Origin: Microbulbifer salipaludis | Lineage (GTDB): Bacteria > Pseudomonadota > Gammaproteobacteria > Pseudomonadales > Cellvibrionaceae | DNA length: 64,000 nucleotides | Reading direction: 5' to 3' | Assembly (NCBI RefSeq): GCF_017303155.1 | Contig: NZ_JAEKJR010000001.1 | Span: 868,001 to 932,000, forward strand | In this document: in pieces, positions 9,801 to 18,688 of the stretch | How the letters are laid out: every line of letters begins with the position of its first letter | Numbering within the stretch: position 1 is the stretch's first letter | Position numbers and translations under genes: made by a program | Notes under the pieces: generated by a model | Database searches by the model: none | Seen by the model: only the letters and a program-made list of their open reading frames with translations | What the model was told of the DNA's origin: nothing

Positions 9801-10850
9801 TCACAGCGGTGTCTTGGATCGTTCCGCGGGTATCTCGCGCACCAGTCTCGGGACCAGGTAGCCCGGCAGGCGATGTCGCAGCTGCTCCACCAGGTCGCGG
9901 GCGCGGTCGTCACTGACTTCAAAATGGGCGGCGCCCTGTACCCGGTCCAGCTGGTGCAGGTAATAGGGCAGCACACCGGCGGCAAACAGGGTTTCGGACA
10001 GGTCGGCGAGCGATTGCTCCGTGTCATTCACGCCTTTCAGCAATACCGACTGGTTGAGCAGGGTGACGCCGGCGGCCCTGAGGCGGCCGAGCGCGTCCCG
10101 CACCTCACCATCGATTTCATTGGCGTGGTTGCAGTGCAGTACCAGCACCGGCTTGAGGCGGCTGCCGCTGAACCAGTCGAGCAGCTCGCGGTTGATCCGC
10201 GAGGGGGCCACCACCGGCAGGCGGGTGTGGATGCGGAGCTTGTCCAGGTGCGGGATTTGCTGGAGCTCTTCTGCCAGCCAGCCGAGCTGTTTATCGCTCA
10301 TTACCAGTGGGTCGCCGCCACTCAGGATGACTTCGCGCAGATCCTGCTGGCTGCGGATGTAGTCCAGCGCCTGTTGCCACTGGCGACGGTTGAGATGATT
10401 GTCACTGTACGGAAAGGCACGGCGGAAGCAGTAGCGGCAGTTGACCGCGCACTGGCCGGCGGTAATCAGCAGCAGGCGGCCGCGATACTTGTGCACCACC
10501 CCGGGCACCGGATTGGCGTTGGCCTCTTCCAGCGGATCGTCACTGAAGCCGGGGGTCGGCTGCAGTTCTGCCGCGCTGGGCAATACTTGCAGCAGCAGCG
10601 GGTCCTGCGGGTCACCGGGGCGGATGCGTTTGAGGTAGGGGCGCGGCACCCGCAGCTGGAATAGCGCGGAGGCGGCGGTGAGCTGGGGCAGTTGTGCTGG
10701 TGCCAGTTGCAGGGCGTCGAGCAGTTCCTGCGGGTCGGTGACCAGGTCGGCCATTTCGTCCTGCCAGCGGCGTGTGGCGGCACTGTCCTCACCGGGGGTG
10801 TGGATTTCGATGCGGCTTATTTCACGGCTGGGCTGGCGGTGCTGTATCAT
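9801..10850 (-). CDS. epmB: EF-P (R)-beta-lysine pathway lysine 2,3-aminomutase
   Basis: Radical-SAM, PLP-dependent enzyme converting (S)-alpha-lysine to (R)-beta-lysine for attachment to elongation factor P. The CxxxCxxC cluster motif is at Cys134, Cys138 and Cys141 (CAVNCRYC). The motif SGGDPL, typical of the aminomutase family, follows. At 349 residues it matches EpmB and is shorter than clostridial aminomutases. It diverges from efp, with epmA further downstream, so the substrate protein and two of its modifying enzymes are together. No EpmC hydroxylase was seen. Confidence 0.93.
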   Translation of the reverse strand: MIQHRQPSREISRIEIHTPGEDSAATRRWQDEMADLVTDPQELLDALQLAPAQLPQLTAASALFQLRVPRPYLKRIRPGDPQDPLLLQVLPSAAELQPTPGFSDDPLEEANANPVPGVVHKYRGRLLLITAGQCAVNCRYCFRRAFPYSDNHLNRRQWQQALDYIRSQQDLREVILSGGDPLVMSDKQLGWLAEELQQIPHLDKLRIHTRLPVVAPSRINRELLDWFSGSRLKPVLVLHCNHANEIDGEVRDALGRLRAAGVTLLNQSVLLKGVNDTEQSLADLSETLFAAGVLPYYLHQLDRVQGAAHFEVSDDRARDLVEQLRHRLPGYLVPRLVREIPAERSKTPL

Positions 10851-10957
10851 AGCGGGCTATTTTTTGGCGCGGTGGCTGGAAACTGCTGAGAGGCCTTTGG
10901 CGGGCCGCGCGAAGTTTAATCAATTTGACGGCATTCTGCTGATATTTCGAGGAGCTC

Positions 10958-11530
10958 ATGGGTACATATTCCACTAACGAATTCAAAGGCGGTCTGAAGG
11001 TAATGCTGGACGGCGACCCCTGTTCCATTGTGGACAATGAGTTCGTGAAGCCCGGTAAGGGCCAGGCGTTCAACCGCGTGAAGCTGCGCAACCTGAAGAC
11101 TGGCCGTGTATGGGAGCGCACTTTCCGTTCCGGTGAGAGCCTGGAGTCTGCGGATGTGATGGACCGGGATATGGAGTATCTCTATAACGACGGTGAGTTC
11201 TTCCATTTCATGGAGCCGGAGACGTTCGAGCAGCATCAGGCGGATGCGAAGGCGGTTGGCGATTCGGCCAAGTGGCTGAAGGAGCAGGATATCTGTGTGG
11301 TGACGCTGTACAACGGTGCGCCGCTGGCGGTTACTCCGCCGAATCACGTGATTCTGGAAATTACCGATACCGATCCTGGTCTGCGCGGTGATACCGCCCA
11401 GGGTGGTACCAAGCCGGCGACCCTGTCCACCGGTGCGGTGGTGAAGGTGCCGCTGTTCCTGGAAATCGGTGAGTCCATCAAGGTGGATACCCGCAATGGG
11501 GAATACCTGGGTCGCGCCAAGGAAGACTGA
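10958..11530 (+). CDS. efp: Translation elongation factor P
   Basis: Relieves ribosome stalling at polyproline stretches. The modified lysine is Lys34 in KPGKGQAF, the position beta-lysylated by EpmA. Length is 190 aa with the usual three beta-barrel domains. The last residues around [10 protein letters not shown] match the conserved C-terminal strand. GAGGAG lies four bases before the ATG, a strong ribosome site. The gene is divergent from epmB with a 107-bp shared upstream region, and a palindromic repeat separates it from epmA. Confidence 0.97.
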   Translation: MGTYSTNEFKGGLKVMLDGDPCSIVDNEFVKPGKGQAFNRVKLRNLKTGRVWERTFRSGESLESADVMDRDMEYLYNDGEFFHFMEPETFEQHQADAKAVGDSAKWLKEQDICVVTLYNGAPLAVTPPNHVILEITDTDPGLRGDTAQGGTKPATLSTGAVVKVPLFLEIGESIKVDTRNGEYLGRAKED

Positions 11531-11572
11531 TTTCCCCTGCCTCCGTGGCTCCCACTTGGGGTGCGTGGTGGC

Positions 11573-11684
11573 GGCAAGTCACCGAGGATGGGTTTTCAGG
11601 ACCGCTGTGAATACATCCCTGTACGCTGCGTCGGCGACGTCCCTGTCGCCGACGCTCCTGAAAACCCATCCCCGGCGCCTCGCC
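11573..11684 (+). repeat. Palindromic intergenic element, copy A
   Basis: 112-bp element between efp and epmA. The innermost 16 bp of each arm (GGATGGGTTTTCAGGA, 11586-11601, and its complement, 11656-11671) pair perfectly. Pairing continues outward to 29 bp with only transition mismatches. The core holds CGCTGTGAATACATCCCTG and an inner hairpin GTCGGCGAC/GTCGCCGAC. It may also act as the efp transcript end. Confidence 0.85.
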
Positions 11685-11750
11685 TTCTCTTCTGATTCTC
11701 TGCCATTCGGCACGACTACACTGCCTTAATCATTTCGGTTGATTGCTCCC

Positions 11751-12716
11751 ATGTCTGAAACCCTCTGGCGCCCTACTGCCCCTCTCGACAACCTCCGTCG
11801 CCGCGCCACCCTGCTCGCGGATATCCGCCGTTTTTTCAGTGAGCGGCAGGTGCTGGAAATGGAGGTGCCTATCCTGTCCCGGTGCGCCACCAGCGACCCG
11901 CATATCGATTCCATCACGGCCGATTGCAGCGGTGCGCCGGCGTTTCTGGCCACCAGCCCGGAGTTTGGACTGAAGCGCCTGGTGGCGGCGGGCATCGGCG
12001 ATTGTTACTACCTGGGCAAGGCGTTTCGCAATGGGGAGGCCGGGGGGCGGCACAATCCGGAGTTCACCATGCTGGAGTGGTATCGGGTGGGCTGGGACGA
12101 TCACCGTCTGATGATTGAGGTGGGGGAGTTGCTGTCGTGGTTGTTGCAGATTTCCCGGGTGCGCTCCTACAGCTATCGCGCGCTGTTTTTACAGCATCTG
12201 GATGTGGATCCGCACCGGGCGTCGTTTGAGGAGTTGAAGGCGGTGGTGGCGCGGGTGTTGGAGATTTCGTTTGAGCCGGCGGGGCGGGACGAGTGTCTGG
12301 ATCTTTTGATGAGCCACCATATCGAGCCGAACATGGATGGGGCGGATGAGCCGGTAATTACGCTGGTCTACGATTTCCCGGCGTCGCAGGCGGCGCTGGC
12401 GCGGGTGGAGGAAGATGAGCTGGGGGTGCCGGTGGCACGTCGGTTCGAGGCGTATGCCGGTGGCATGGAGCTGGCCAACGGGTACTGGGAGCTGACGGAT
12501 GCGCAGGAACAGCAGCGTCGCTTTGAGGCGGACCAGCGTTATCGGGAGCAGAATGGCAAGCCGGTGCGCCCGTTTGAGGCGCGGCTGGTACAGGCGCTGG
12601 CGGCGGGTATGCCGGGTTGTGCCGGGGTGGCACTGGGGGTGGACCGTTTGTTGATGTTGGCCTGTGGCGCGGCGCGTATTGATGAGGTGATTGCCTTTCC
12701 CATCGAGCGCGCCTGA
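11751..12716 (+). CDS. epmA: EF-P--(R)-beta-lysine ligase (LysRS paralogue)
   Basis: Class II lysyl-tRNA-synthetase-like enzyme that activates beta-lysine with ATP and joins it to Lys34 of EF-P. The 321-residue protein holds only the catalytic core and lacks the anticodon-binding domain, as in GenX/PoxA/YjeA. Motif 2 is seen as FRNGEAGGRHNPEFTMLEWY (about residues 87-106), and motif 3 as GVALGVDRLLML near the C-terminus. I chose the ATG at 11751. The frame extends four codons upstream to a TTG with no better ribosome site. It is on the same strand as efp, 220 bp downstream. Confidence 0.93.
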   Translation: MSETLWRPTAPLDNLRRRATLLADIRRFFSERQVLEMEVPILSRCATSDPHIDSITADCSGAPAFLATSPEFGLKRLVAAGIGDCYYLGKAFRNGEAGGRHNPEFTMLEWYRVGWDDHRLMIEVGELLSWLLQISRVRSYSYRALFLQHLDVDPHRASFEELKAVVARVLEISFEPAGRDECLDLLMSHHIEPNMDGADEPVITLVYDFPASQAALARVEEDELGVPVARRFEAYAGGMELANGYWELTDAQEQQRRFEADQRYREQNGKPVRPFEARLVQALAAGMPGCAGVALGVDRLLMLACGAARIDEVIAFPIERA

Positions 12717-12759
12717 ACAGGCGGACCGGCGGGTTGCTGTGAAGTGCTCTCAGGCGCTA

Positions 12760-13626
12760 TCAGGCACTCTGTCGGTCGTCGTCGCCCGGTTCATCACTCG
12801 GGTGGTCTTCCTTGACCAGATGCGCGCTGCCGCGCTCCGGGGTGAATTCGTAGTGGGCGACTTCCCCCACGGCGTAGAAGCCGGCATTGAGCCAGATATC
12901 CTGCTGATCCTCGCCCACCAGGGCCACGGTATGTTTGTGGTGGCTGTGGAGGACCTCCCCGATCAGGTGCAGCAACAGTGCTTTGCCAATGCCCCGGCCG
13001 CGGTAGTCGGGCAGGGTGGCGAGGTCGTAGAAGCCGAGGGAGTCGGCGGAGGAAAACAGTGTGCCGGTGGCGACCGGCGTGCCCTGGTATTCGCCGAGAA
13101 ACAGCTTGAGGCGGCTGTGTTTGTGCTCAGGTAGCTCGGCGAGCTGTCGGTAAAATTTTTTGATCTGTGCGCTTTCCCGCGGGCAGTCTTGCATGTTCGC
13201 CACGAGGTCGCCAAACGCACTAATCTCCTCGGCGGTGGTTGCCGGCTTGATGACCAGCCCTTCCACACTACTGCCTTCTACCGCCAGCTGTTTTACTTCC
13301 GCCGCCACCGCAATCTGTGGTGGCATCCGCTTCAGGTGAAGCGCCGCCATCTCGGTATCGTCCAACGGCTTGCTGGCGCAGTGCCACAGGGAAAATGGGC
13401 TGTGACGTTCGGCGAAGTAGTCGACCACGAAGCGCTGCAGGATGCGCGGTTGCATGACGGCGTTGCTGACCACCTGGTTGAAACGGGAGGACAGCAGGCC
13501 GCTGTCGGTGCGCAACAGGCCGGTGATCTCCTTGCTCTGTTTGGGGTTGAGCAGATCCGCGCAGTACCCGGCTTTGTTTTCCAGGTTGCGGCATACGAGG
13601 TTTTTGGCGCTGAGACTGTATTTCAT
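12760..13626 (-). CDS. GNAT-family N-acetyltransferase
   Basis: Probable acyl-CoA-dependent N-acetyltransferase of unknown substrate. The C-terminal half (about 130-265) has the GNAT fold with motif A DYRGRGIGKALL, the acetyl-CoA pyrophosphate loop. The first 120 residues are not recognised and may select the substrate. The last 20 residues are acidic and polar. It is convergent with epmA, with 43 bp between the stops, and upstream of cysE on the same strand is a short gap. The ATG at 13626 is the only good start. Confidence 0.8.
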   Translation of the reverse strand: MKYSLSAKNLVCRNLENKAGYCADLLNPKQSKEITGLLRTDSGLLSSRFNQVVSNAVMQPRILQRFVVDYFAERHSPFSLWHCASKPLDDTEMAALHLKRMPPQIAVAAEVKQLAVEGSSVEGLVIKPATTAEEISAFGDLVANMQDCPRESAQIKKFYRQLAELPEHKHSRLKLFLGEYQGTPVATGTLFSSADSLGFYDLATLPDYRGRGIGKALLLHLIGEVLHSHHKHTVALVGEDQQDIWLNAGFYAVGEVAHYEFTPERGSAHLVKEDHPSDEPGDDDRQSA

Positions 13627-13689
13627 GGTTACAGAATAGTCGTGCGGTTAAGTGCCCGTATCGATTGTTCGCAACCAGTGACAGCAGAA

Positions 13690-14508
13690 TCAGCGCAATT
13701 GATCCACTTTGGAGATGGCGCACTGATCCATGGAGATGGCGGGCTGTTCGCAGCTGGCGGTGCCAATCACTTTGGCGGGCACGCCGGCCACCAGGGATTT
13801 TTCCGGCACGGCTTTCAGTACCACGCTGCCCGACGCGATCTGTGAGCAGCGGCCGATTTCGATATTGCCGAGGATCTTGCTGCCGGCGCCGATCAGCACG
13901 CCGCAGCGCACTTTCGGGTGGCGGTCGCCGGATTCCTTGCCGGTGCCACCGAGGGTAACCGACTGCATGATGGACACATTGTCTTCCACCACTGCGGTCT
14001 CACCGATCACGATACCGGTGGCGTGATCCAGCAGAATGCCCTGGCCCAGTTGTGCCGCGGGATGAATGTCCACGCCGAATACCACCGAGATGCGGTGCTG
14101 CACAAACAGGGACAGGGAACGGCGGTTTTGCTGCCACAGCCAGTGCCCCACCCGCCAGGCCTGCAGGGCGTGGTAGCCCTTGAAGAACAGGAAGGGTTCA
14201 TACAGCGACTGGCAGGCGCTGTCGCGCTGTTCGATGGCCGCCAGGTCCGCGCGCGCGGCACAGCCGATACCCGGGTCGGAAGCCAGCGCTTCGTCGATCA
14301 CTTCGCGGATCAGTAGCGCTGGTGCCACCGCACTGTCGAGTTTGTTGGCGAGGTGGAAGCTCAGTGCCGCTTCCAAGGAGTCGTGGTTGAGAATCGTGGC
14401 GTGCAGGAAGCTCGCGAGAATGGGCTCCCGCTCCACCTGTGCCGCCACATCCCGGCGGATGCTCTCCCAGATCAAGTCCCGAGTCACTTCCGCCTGTGCG
14501 GTTTCCAT
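13690..14508 (-). CDS. cysE: Serine O-acetyltransferase
   Basis: Transfers acetyl from acetyl-CoA to serine, the first committed step to cysteine. The 272-residue protein has the N-terminal helical SATase domain and a C-terminal left-handed beta-helix of hexapeptide repeats. The conserved DIHPAAQLGQGILLDHATG holds the catalytic His region, with GGTGKESGDRHPK as the active-site loop. The ATG at 14508 has AAGGAG eight bases upstream. The frame runs 18 codons further without a ribosome site. It lies 40 bp downstream of srkA and is probably co-transcribed. Confidence 0.92.
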   Translation of the reverse strand: METAQAEVTRDLIWESIRRDVAAQVEREPILASFLHATILNHDSLEAALSFHLANKLDSAVAPALLIREVIDEALASDPGIGCAARADLAAIEQRDSACQSLYEPFLFFKGYHALQAWRVGHWLWQQNRRSLSLFVQHRISVVFGVDIHPAAQLGQGILLDHATGIVIGETAVVEDNVSIMQSVTLGGTGKESGDRHPKVRCGVLIGAGSKILGNIEIGRCSQIASGSVVLKAVPEKSLVAGVPAKVIGTASCEQPAISMDQCAISKVDQLR

Positions 14509-14548
14509 TGGATATTGCTCCTTGTTGCTCTCTACCCGGTAGCGCACT

Positions 14549-15535
14549 TTATACCGCGCCAAGCGTTAGCGGCGGTTCCTGCAGGGCAAACAGCTGTTCT
14601 CTCAATGCCAGAATATGTTCCGCCCAATAGCGTGGCGAATTGAACCAGGGAAAGGCCCTGGGGAAAGCCGGGTCTTCCCAGCGCCGCGCCAGCCAGGCGG
14701 CGTGGTGCATCTGTCGCAGGCAGCGCAGCGGTTCTACCAGTTGTAATTGTGCCGGTTCGAAAGGGTAGAAGGTTTCGTAACCCTCTACCACGGTATCCAG
14801 ATAGGCGGTCGCCTCGGCGCGGTCACCGGAAATCAGCATCCAGATATCCTGGATGGCCGGGCCCTGCAGGCAGTCGTCCAGGTCCACAAACCAGGGGGTT
14901 TCACCGCGCCACAGGAAGTTGCCGCTGTGGCAGTCGCCGTGCAGCCGCAGGGTGTTCCAGGGCCGGTCAAATATTGGGGCAATCTGCTCGATGATGTGCG
15001 CCGTGGTGGTGGCGTAGGCCTCCACGTTTTCCCGCGGTAAAAAGTCACCGTTCAGAATAAATTCGCGGGCGTCGATGGCAAAGTGCTGCAGGCTCAGTGA
15101 ATTACGGTATTCGAACGGGCGTGAGGCGCCGATGGCGTGAATGCGCCCGAGCATGGTGCCCACCTGCTCCAGATGCTCGAAATTATCCAGCTCAATCTGG
15201 TGGCCGCCGCGGCGGGGAAACAGCGCGAAGCGGAAACCGTGGGCCTCGTGCAGGGTCTGGCCGTTGTGTGTGAGCGGCGCCACAACTGGGATTTCTGCGT
15301 CTTCCAGCTCCAGGGCAAACTGGTGCTCCTCAATAATCTGCGCGTCGCTCCAGCGCCCGGGGCGATAGAACTTCGCGATCAGCGGCTGCGCCTCGTCGAT
15401 ACCCACCTGGTAGACGCGGTTCTCGTAACTGTTGAGGGGAAAAATACGCGCGTCCGAGAGCAGGCCAACGCTCTCCACGCAATCGATGACCCGGTCCGGG
15501 GTGAGCGCGTCATAGGGATGTGACGATTCAGTCAT
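14549..15535 (-). CDS. srkA: Stress response serine/threonine kinase A (YihE/RdoA)
   Basis: Choline-kinase-fold protein kinase linked in enterobacteria to envelope and oxidative stress. The catalytic loop HGDCHSGN is at residues 199-206 and the metal-binding VDLDD at 217-221. The Lys-containing strand LIAKFYRPGRW supplies the ATP contact. At 328 aa it matches the family. GGAG lies seven bases before the ATG. The neighbouring cysE suggests joint expression, though a functional link is not established. Confidence 0.88.
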   Translation of the reverse strand: MTESSHPYDALTPDRVIDCVESVGLLSDARIFPLNSYENRVYQVGIDEAQPLIAKFYRPGRWSDAQIIEEHQFALELEDAEIPVVAPLTHNGQTLHEAHGFRFALFPRRGGHQIELDNFEHLEQVGTMLGRIHAIGASRPFEYRNSLSLQHFAIDAREFILNGDFLPRENVEAYATTTAHIIEQIAPIFDRPWNTLRLHGDCHSGNFLWRGETPWFVDLDDCLQGPAIQDIWMLISGDRAEATAYLDTVVEGYETFYPFEPAQLQLVEPLRCLRQMHHAAWLARRWEDPAFPRAFPWFNSPRYWAEHILALREQLFALQEPPLTLGAV

Positions 15536-15634
15536 GGCGGCGCTCCAGTGAGCCAGATAGGCTCAGGTAAATAGGGGGCGCTATGCTAACGCGGTTGGGC
15601 GGTAGCACCAACCACCGACGATTCAGGAGGATCT

Positions 15635-15955
15635 GTGAAATACATCTTTGAAGTCACCATCAAACCCGGCCACACCGCCGAACAGTACGCCGACGCCTGG
15701 GTGCGTGCCTCCGAACTAATCCAGCAGGCCCCCGGTGCGCTGGGCACCGAGCTGCACCGCAAAATCGGCGAGCCGGACAAGCTCATCGCCATTGCGCATT
15801 GGGATTCCAAAGAACAGCGCGATCGGATGCAGGAAAAGCATAACCCGGAGATCGACCGCATTATTCGCAGTGCGGCGCCTTTTGTGGAGATTCGTGTGCT
15901 TGGCTGTTACGACGAGCCGGAGTGGGTGGTAACACCGACGAACAGAACGGAGTAA
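15635..15955 (+). CDS. Small antibiotic-biosynthesis-monooxygenase-like (ABM fold) protein
   Basis: 106-residue protein of the dimeric alpha/beta-barrel ABM type. The pattern KPGHTAEQYADAWVRASELI followed by GALGTELHRKI and AHWDSKEQRD resembles that family. No cofactor site is predicted. Start is GTG at 15635 with AGGAGG five bases upstream, which decides it. A truncated paralogue of its C-terminal half occurs at 18501-18662 with shared PEI-RII-AAPFVEIR and EPEWVV. Function is unknown. Confidence 0.7.
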   Translation: MKYIFEVTIKPGHTAEQYADAWVRASELIQQAPGALGTELHRKIGEPDKLIAIAHWDSKEQRDRMQEKHNPEIDRIIRSAAPFVEIRVLGCYDEPEWVVTPTNRTE

Positions 15956-15980
15956 TCGGCAACCTGGTTGTACCGGGCAG

Positions 15981-16010
15981 AAAAAAGGGCGCCCTGAAAA
16001 CAGGGCGCCC
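15981..16010 (-). terminator. Rho-independent terminator of the subtilase gene
   Basis: Minus strand: a perfect 10-bp stem GGGCGCCCTG/CAGGGCGCCC with loop TTTT, followed directly by TTTTTTC. It lies 48 bp beyond the subtilase stop. The stem could also slow transcription from the convergent ABM gene. Confidence 0.88.
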
Positions 16011-16057
16011 ATGTTGGTTGCGCATTGCGGTGAATTCGCGCGGTGCATTAGCGCACT

Positions 16058-18040
16058 TTAATTGCTGTACCAGTAGGCATCCAGGTTGACTCCGTCAGCG
16101 CCACGACGAGAGGCCTTGAGGCCAATATGCCAAGTGCCAGCAGCGGGGTTGCTGATGGTGCAGCTCTCATTATTGCCACCGCCAGTGTCACGGCAATCGT
16201 ACAGGTTGTTGGTGGGGTTGGCGCCAAGGCGTAGGTACAGGTCCAGGTTGCCGCTGCCACCAGAGGTGGATACTTCGAGGCTGGTCGCGCCGGCTGGCAC
16301 ATCAATGGTGTAGTACTCCCACGCACGTCCAGCAACGCTTATATTGCTCTCGCTAAAGCCATCGCTACTTGGGCCACCGCTGCCATCGCTAACGGTGACC
16401 GACTGGGTGCTGCTATCGGTCGCGCCATCGTCGTCGTTCACGGTCAGGGTGACAGAGTAGGTGCCGGCGGCACCGTAGCTGTAGCTCGGATTGGCGTCGG
16501 TTGAGGCACCGCCATCACCGAAGTCCCAGCTGTGGCTGACAACACTGCCATCGCTATCGCTACTGGCATCAGTGAAGGTCACGAATAGGTCGGAAGCGCT
16601 AAACGTAAAGCTCGCATTCGGTGCCTGATTGGTGGGGGTGCCACCGCCGCCGACCGCATCGATCGCCGCGCTCGCGTCGATAATACCCGCACCACATCCG
16701 CCGGAGCAGGCGCCGGGCAGCGCACGCGCGGTCGACTTGAGAGTGCTCTCAACCTGAGCCGGGGTAACGCCTCCATTGGCTGCGTACATCAGCGCGGCGA
16801 CGCCGGATACGTGTGGCGCCGCCATGGAGGTGCCCTGGTAGTACACATAGGACTCGGCGCCCGGACCAGTAGTGCCGTCGTTCAGGGTGGAGGCGACACC
16901 GTGGGTTCCGTCGTAAGCGACATCGCCACCTGGCGCGCTCACATCGACGGTTGTACCAAAGTTGGAGTAGTAGGCGCGGGCGCCGAAGCGCTCGGTAGCA
17001 GCAACAGAAATCACGTTGTCACAGCTGGCTGGGCGATAACCGGAAGCGTCGGCGTCGCTGTTGCCCGCACTGACAACAACTGTTGAGCCATTGGCAACCG
17101 CCGTATCAATCGCACTTTGATAAGTGGAGTCACAGGCGCCGCTACCTCCAAGGCTCATGTTAATGACTTGTGCCGGATTTGCGTTCACCGGCACACCGGA
17201 AACGTTGCCACCGGAAGCCCACACGATTCCGTCGGCAATATCGGATAGGTAACCACCACATTTGCCCAGTACCCGCACCGGGACTACCTTCGCATCAAAG
17301 GCTACGCCGGCAACACCTTTGTTGTTGCCGGTAACCGCCGCCACGGTGCCGGCTACATGGGTACCGTGCCAGCTGCTGCTCTGGTCTTGCGGTGGGTTAA
17401 AAATACCGCACTCGTTGCGTGACACCGCATCGCCGGGGTCAGAGGGATCCGCGTCGCGGCCGTCGCCATCGTTCGATACAAAGGTGTCATCGATAAAATC
17501 GTAGCCGGGCAGAATATTGGCATCGAGATCGGAGTGGTACACGTATCCGGTATCGAGCACCGCAACGGTCACGCCCGCGCCGGTTTGCTTATCCCACGCT
17601 GCCGGCAGGTTAATGCCGCCGGTGGCTTCAAAGTAGTGCCACTGGACGTTGTAGTAGGTGTCGTTCGGCGTGTACTGCGGCACCATAAATGCATCTTCCT
17701 CGACGGAAAGAATATTTGGATCGGCTTCCAGTGTGGCCTGCAGCTTCTTTAGTTGGCCCGGTGCCATGCGCTTTTCCAGTCGGAATACCTGGCGATCCGC
17801 GAGCGCCATCTTGCGCAGATGCCCCATCTTCACGCCGCCGCGATTAGACAAGATGCTTGCCTGTGACTGCCAGTCGCGCGTTTGGGTGTCTTTGTAGCGC
17901 ACGATGAGGCGCTGCGGGACATTGGAAAAATCTGCATCGGCAGAGGCCTGCGCAACAGCCTGTGAGTGATTGCCCAGTAGCCCGAGCGTGGTGATTGCCG
18001 AAAGCGCGAAAAAAGAGTACCCCTTTAGAATGGATTTCAT
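16058..18040 (-). CDS. Secreted S8 subtilisin-like serine protease with PKD and PPC domains
   Basis: Extracellular endopeptidase. The 660-residue precursor has a signal peptide (1-31, ending AVAQA), an I9-type propeptide (about 40-120), and a catalytic domain with Asp163 (VLDTG), His225 (HGTHVAG) and Ser405 (GTSMAAPH). The oxyanion Asn is within VVSAGNSDAD. A PKD domain follows (about 473-550, WDFGDGG), then a C-terminal PPC domain (about 570-655), which is usually removed during maturation. Cys pairs near CSGGCG suggest disulfides. GGGAG lies 11 bases before the ATG. It is monocistronic with its own terminator. Confidence 0.95.
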   Translation of the reverse strand: MKSILKGYSFFALSAITTLGLLGNHSQAVAQASADADFSNVPQRLIVRYKDTQTRDWQSQASILSNRGGVKMGHLRKMALADRQVFRLEKRMAPGQLKKLQATLEADPNILSVEEDAFMVPQYTPNDTYYNVQWHYFEATGGINLPAAWDKQTGAGVTVAVLDTGYVYHSDLDANILPGYDFIDDTFVSNDGDGRDADPSDPGDAVSRNECGIFNPPQDQSSSWHGTHVAGTVAAVTGNNKGVAGVAFDAKVVPVRVLGKCGGYLSDIADGIVWASGGNVSGVPVNANPAQVINMSLGGSGACDSTYQSAIDTAVANGSTVVVSAGNSDADASGYRPASCDNVISVAATERFGARAYYSNFGTTVDVSAPGGDVAYDGTHGVASTLNDGTTGPGAESYVYYQGTSMAAPHVSGVAALMYAANGGVTPAQVESTLKSTARALPGACSGGCGAGIIDASAAIDAVGGGGTPTNQAPNASFTFSASDLFVTFTDASSDSDGSVVSHSWDFGDGGASTDANPSYSYGAAGTYSVTLTVNDDDGATDSSTQSVTVSDGSGGPSSDGFSESNISVAGRAWEYYTIDVPAGATSLEVSTSGGSGNLDLYLRLGANPTNNLYDCRDTGGGNNESCTISNPAAGTWHIGLKASRRGADGVNLDAYWYSN

Positions 18041-18299
18041 TCTTATTTTTCTCCCGGTAAAAGGATCTATGTTTGGGTGGTGTGCTGGGTTGCAGCGAAC
18101 TGCTGTTGGCAGGGCTACTACGCAGCAATAATTTGCGCCGGTACGAGTAGCCGATAAGGCCGCGCGCGATGGAAAGCCGCAAGTTCGACATTGGTTAAAT
18201 GCCGATGGATCACTGTAAGCGATATCTCAGTCGGAAATGCCAGACCTTGATCACATCAATTGCATGATTTTTGCGCCAAATAATGTAATCTCATCGAAC

Positions 18300-18473
18300 T
18301 TTGCTGATCACATAGCGGTTCTTGATCCCCGACGCCTTCTCGATAAATTCCGCGGAAGAATAGGGCTTCGCCTGCTTCTCGCCGGACTCAATGGGATTGG
18401 CGTTGTCGCGGTTGAACTTCTCGGCAAATGTATTGAGCGCCAGCACCAGCTCTTCGTTACTAATGGCGTCCGG
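18300..18473 (-). pseudogene. Fragment of a FabH-like ketosynthase gene (mosaic part 1)
   Basis: 174 bp matching bases 22059-22232 of the intact ketosynthase gene, about residues 21-78, in the same orientation with no indel. By hand alignment about eight bases differ. It has no start codon context and no catalytic residues. It ends exactly at a CCGG shared with the next fragment. Confidence 0.9.
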
Positions 18474-18500
18474 TGGTGATCACATCGTCCACCAACCCGA
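18474..18500 (-). pseudogene. Short fragment of comF (mosaic part 2)
   Basis: 27 bp matching comF bases 22579-22605 with one difference, again in the parental orientation. The two parents lie in the same order at 22 kb, so parts 1 and 2 look like one copied block with 346 bp deleted at CCGG. Confidence 0.75.
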
Positions 18501-18662
18501 ATCGCCCGCTGGGAATCGAAGGCACATCGGGATGCGATGGAAAACAATCACAGCCCGGAGATTGAAAAGATCATCAAGAGAGCTGCGCCGTTTGTGGAAA
18601 TTCGCAGCCTGGGGGGATATGAGGAGCCGGAGTGGGTGGTGCGGCCCTCCGCAGTGGAGTGA
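18501..18662 (+). pseudogene. C-terminal remnant of an ABM-type monooxygenase (mosaic part 3)
   Basis: The plus strand encodes the second half of a paralogue of the 15635-15955 product: WESKAHRDAMENNHSPEIEK, then AAPFVEIRSLGGYEEPEWVV, ending in TGA at 18660-18662. There is no start codon or ribosome site; the frame enters from the comF fragment. It is a broken gene, not a small intact one. Confidence 0.85.
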
Positions 18663-18688
18663 GTGCTCCGGAGGACCTCATAAGCGAA

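Noticed and set aside
18252..18260. TGATCACAT as a site-specific recombination target
   Set aside because: It is repeated in the mosaic and its parents, but the actual junction falls at CCGG, not in this 9-mer.
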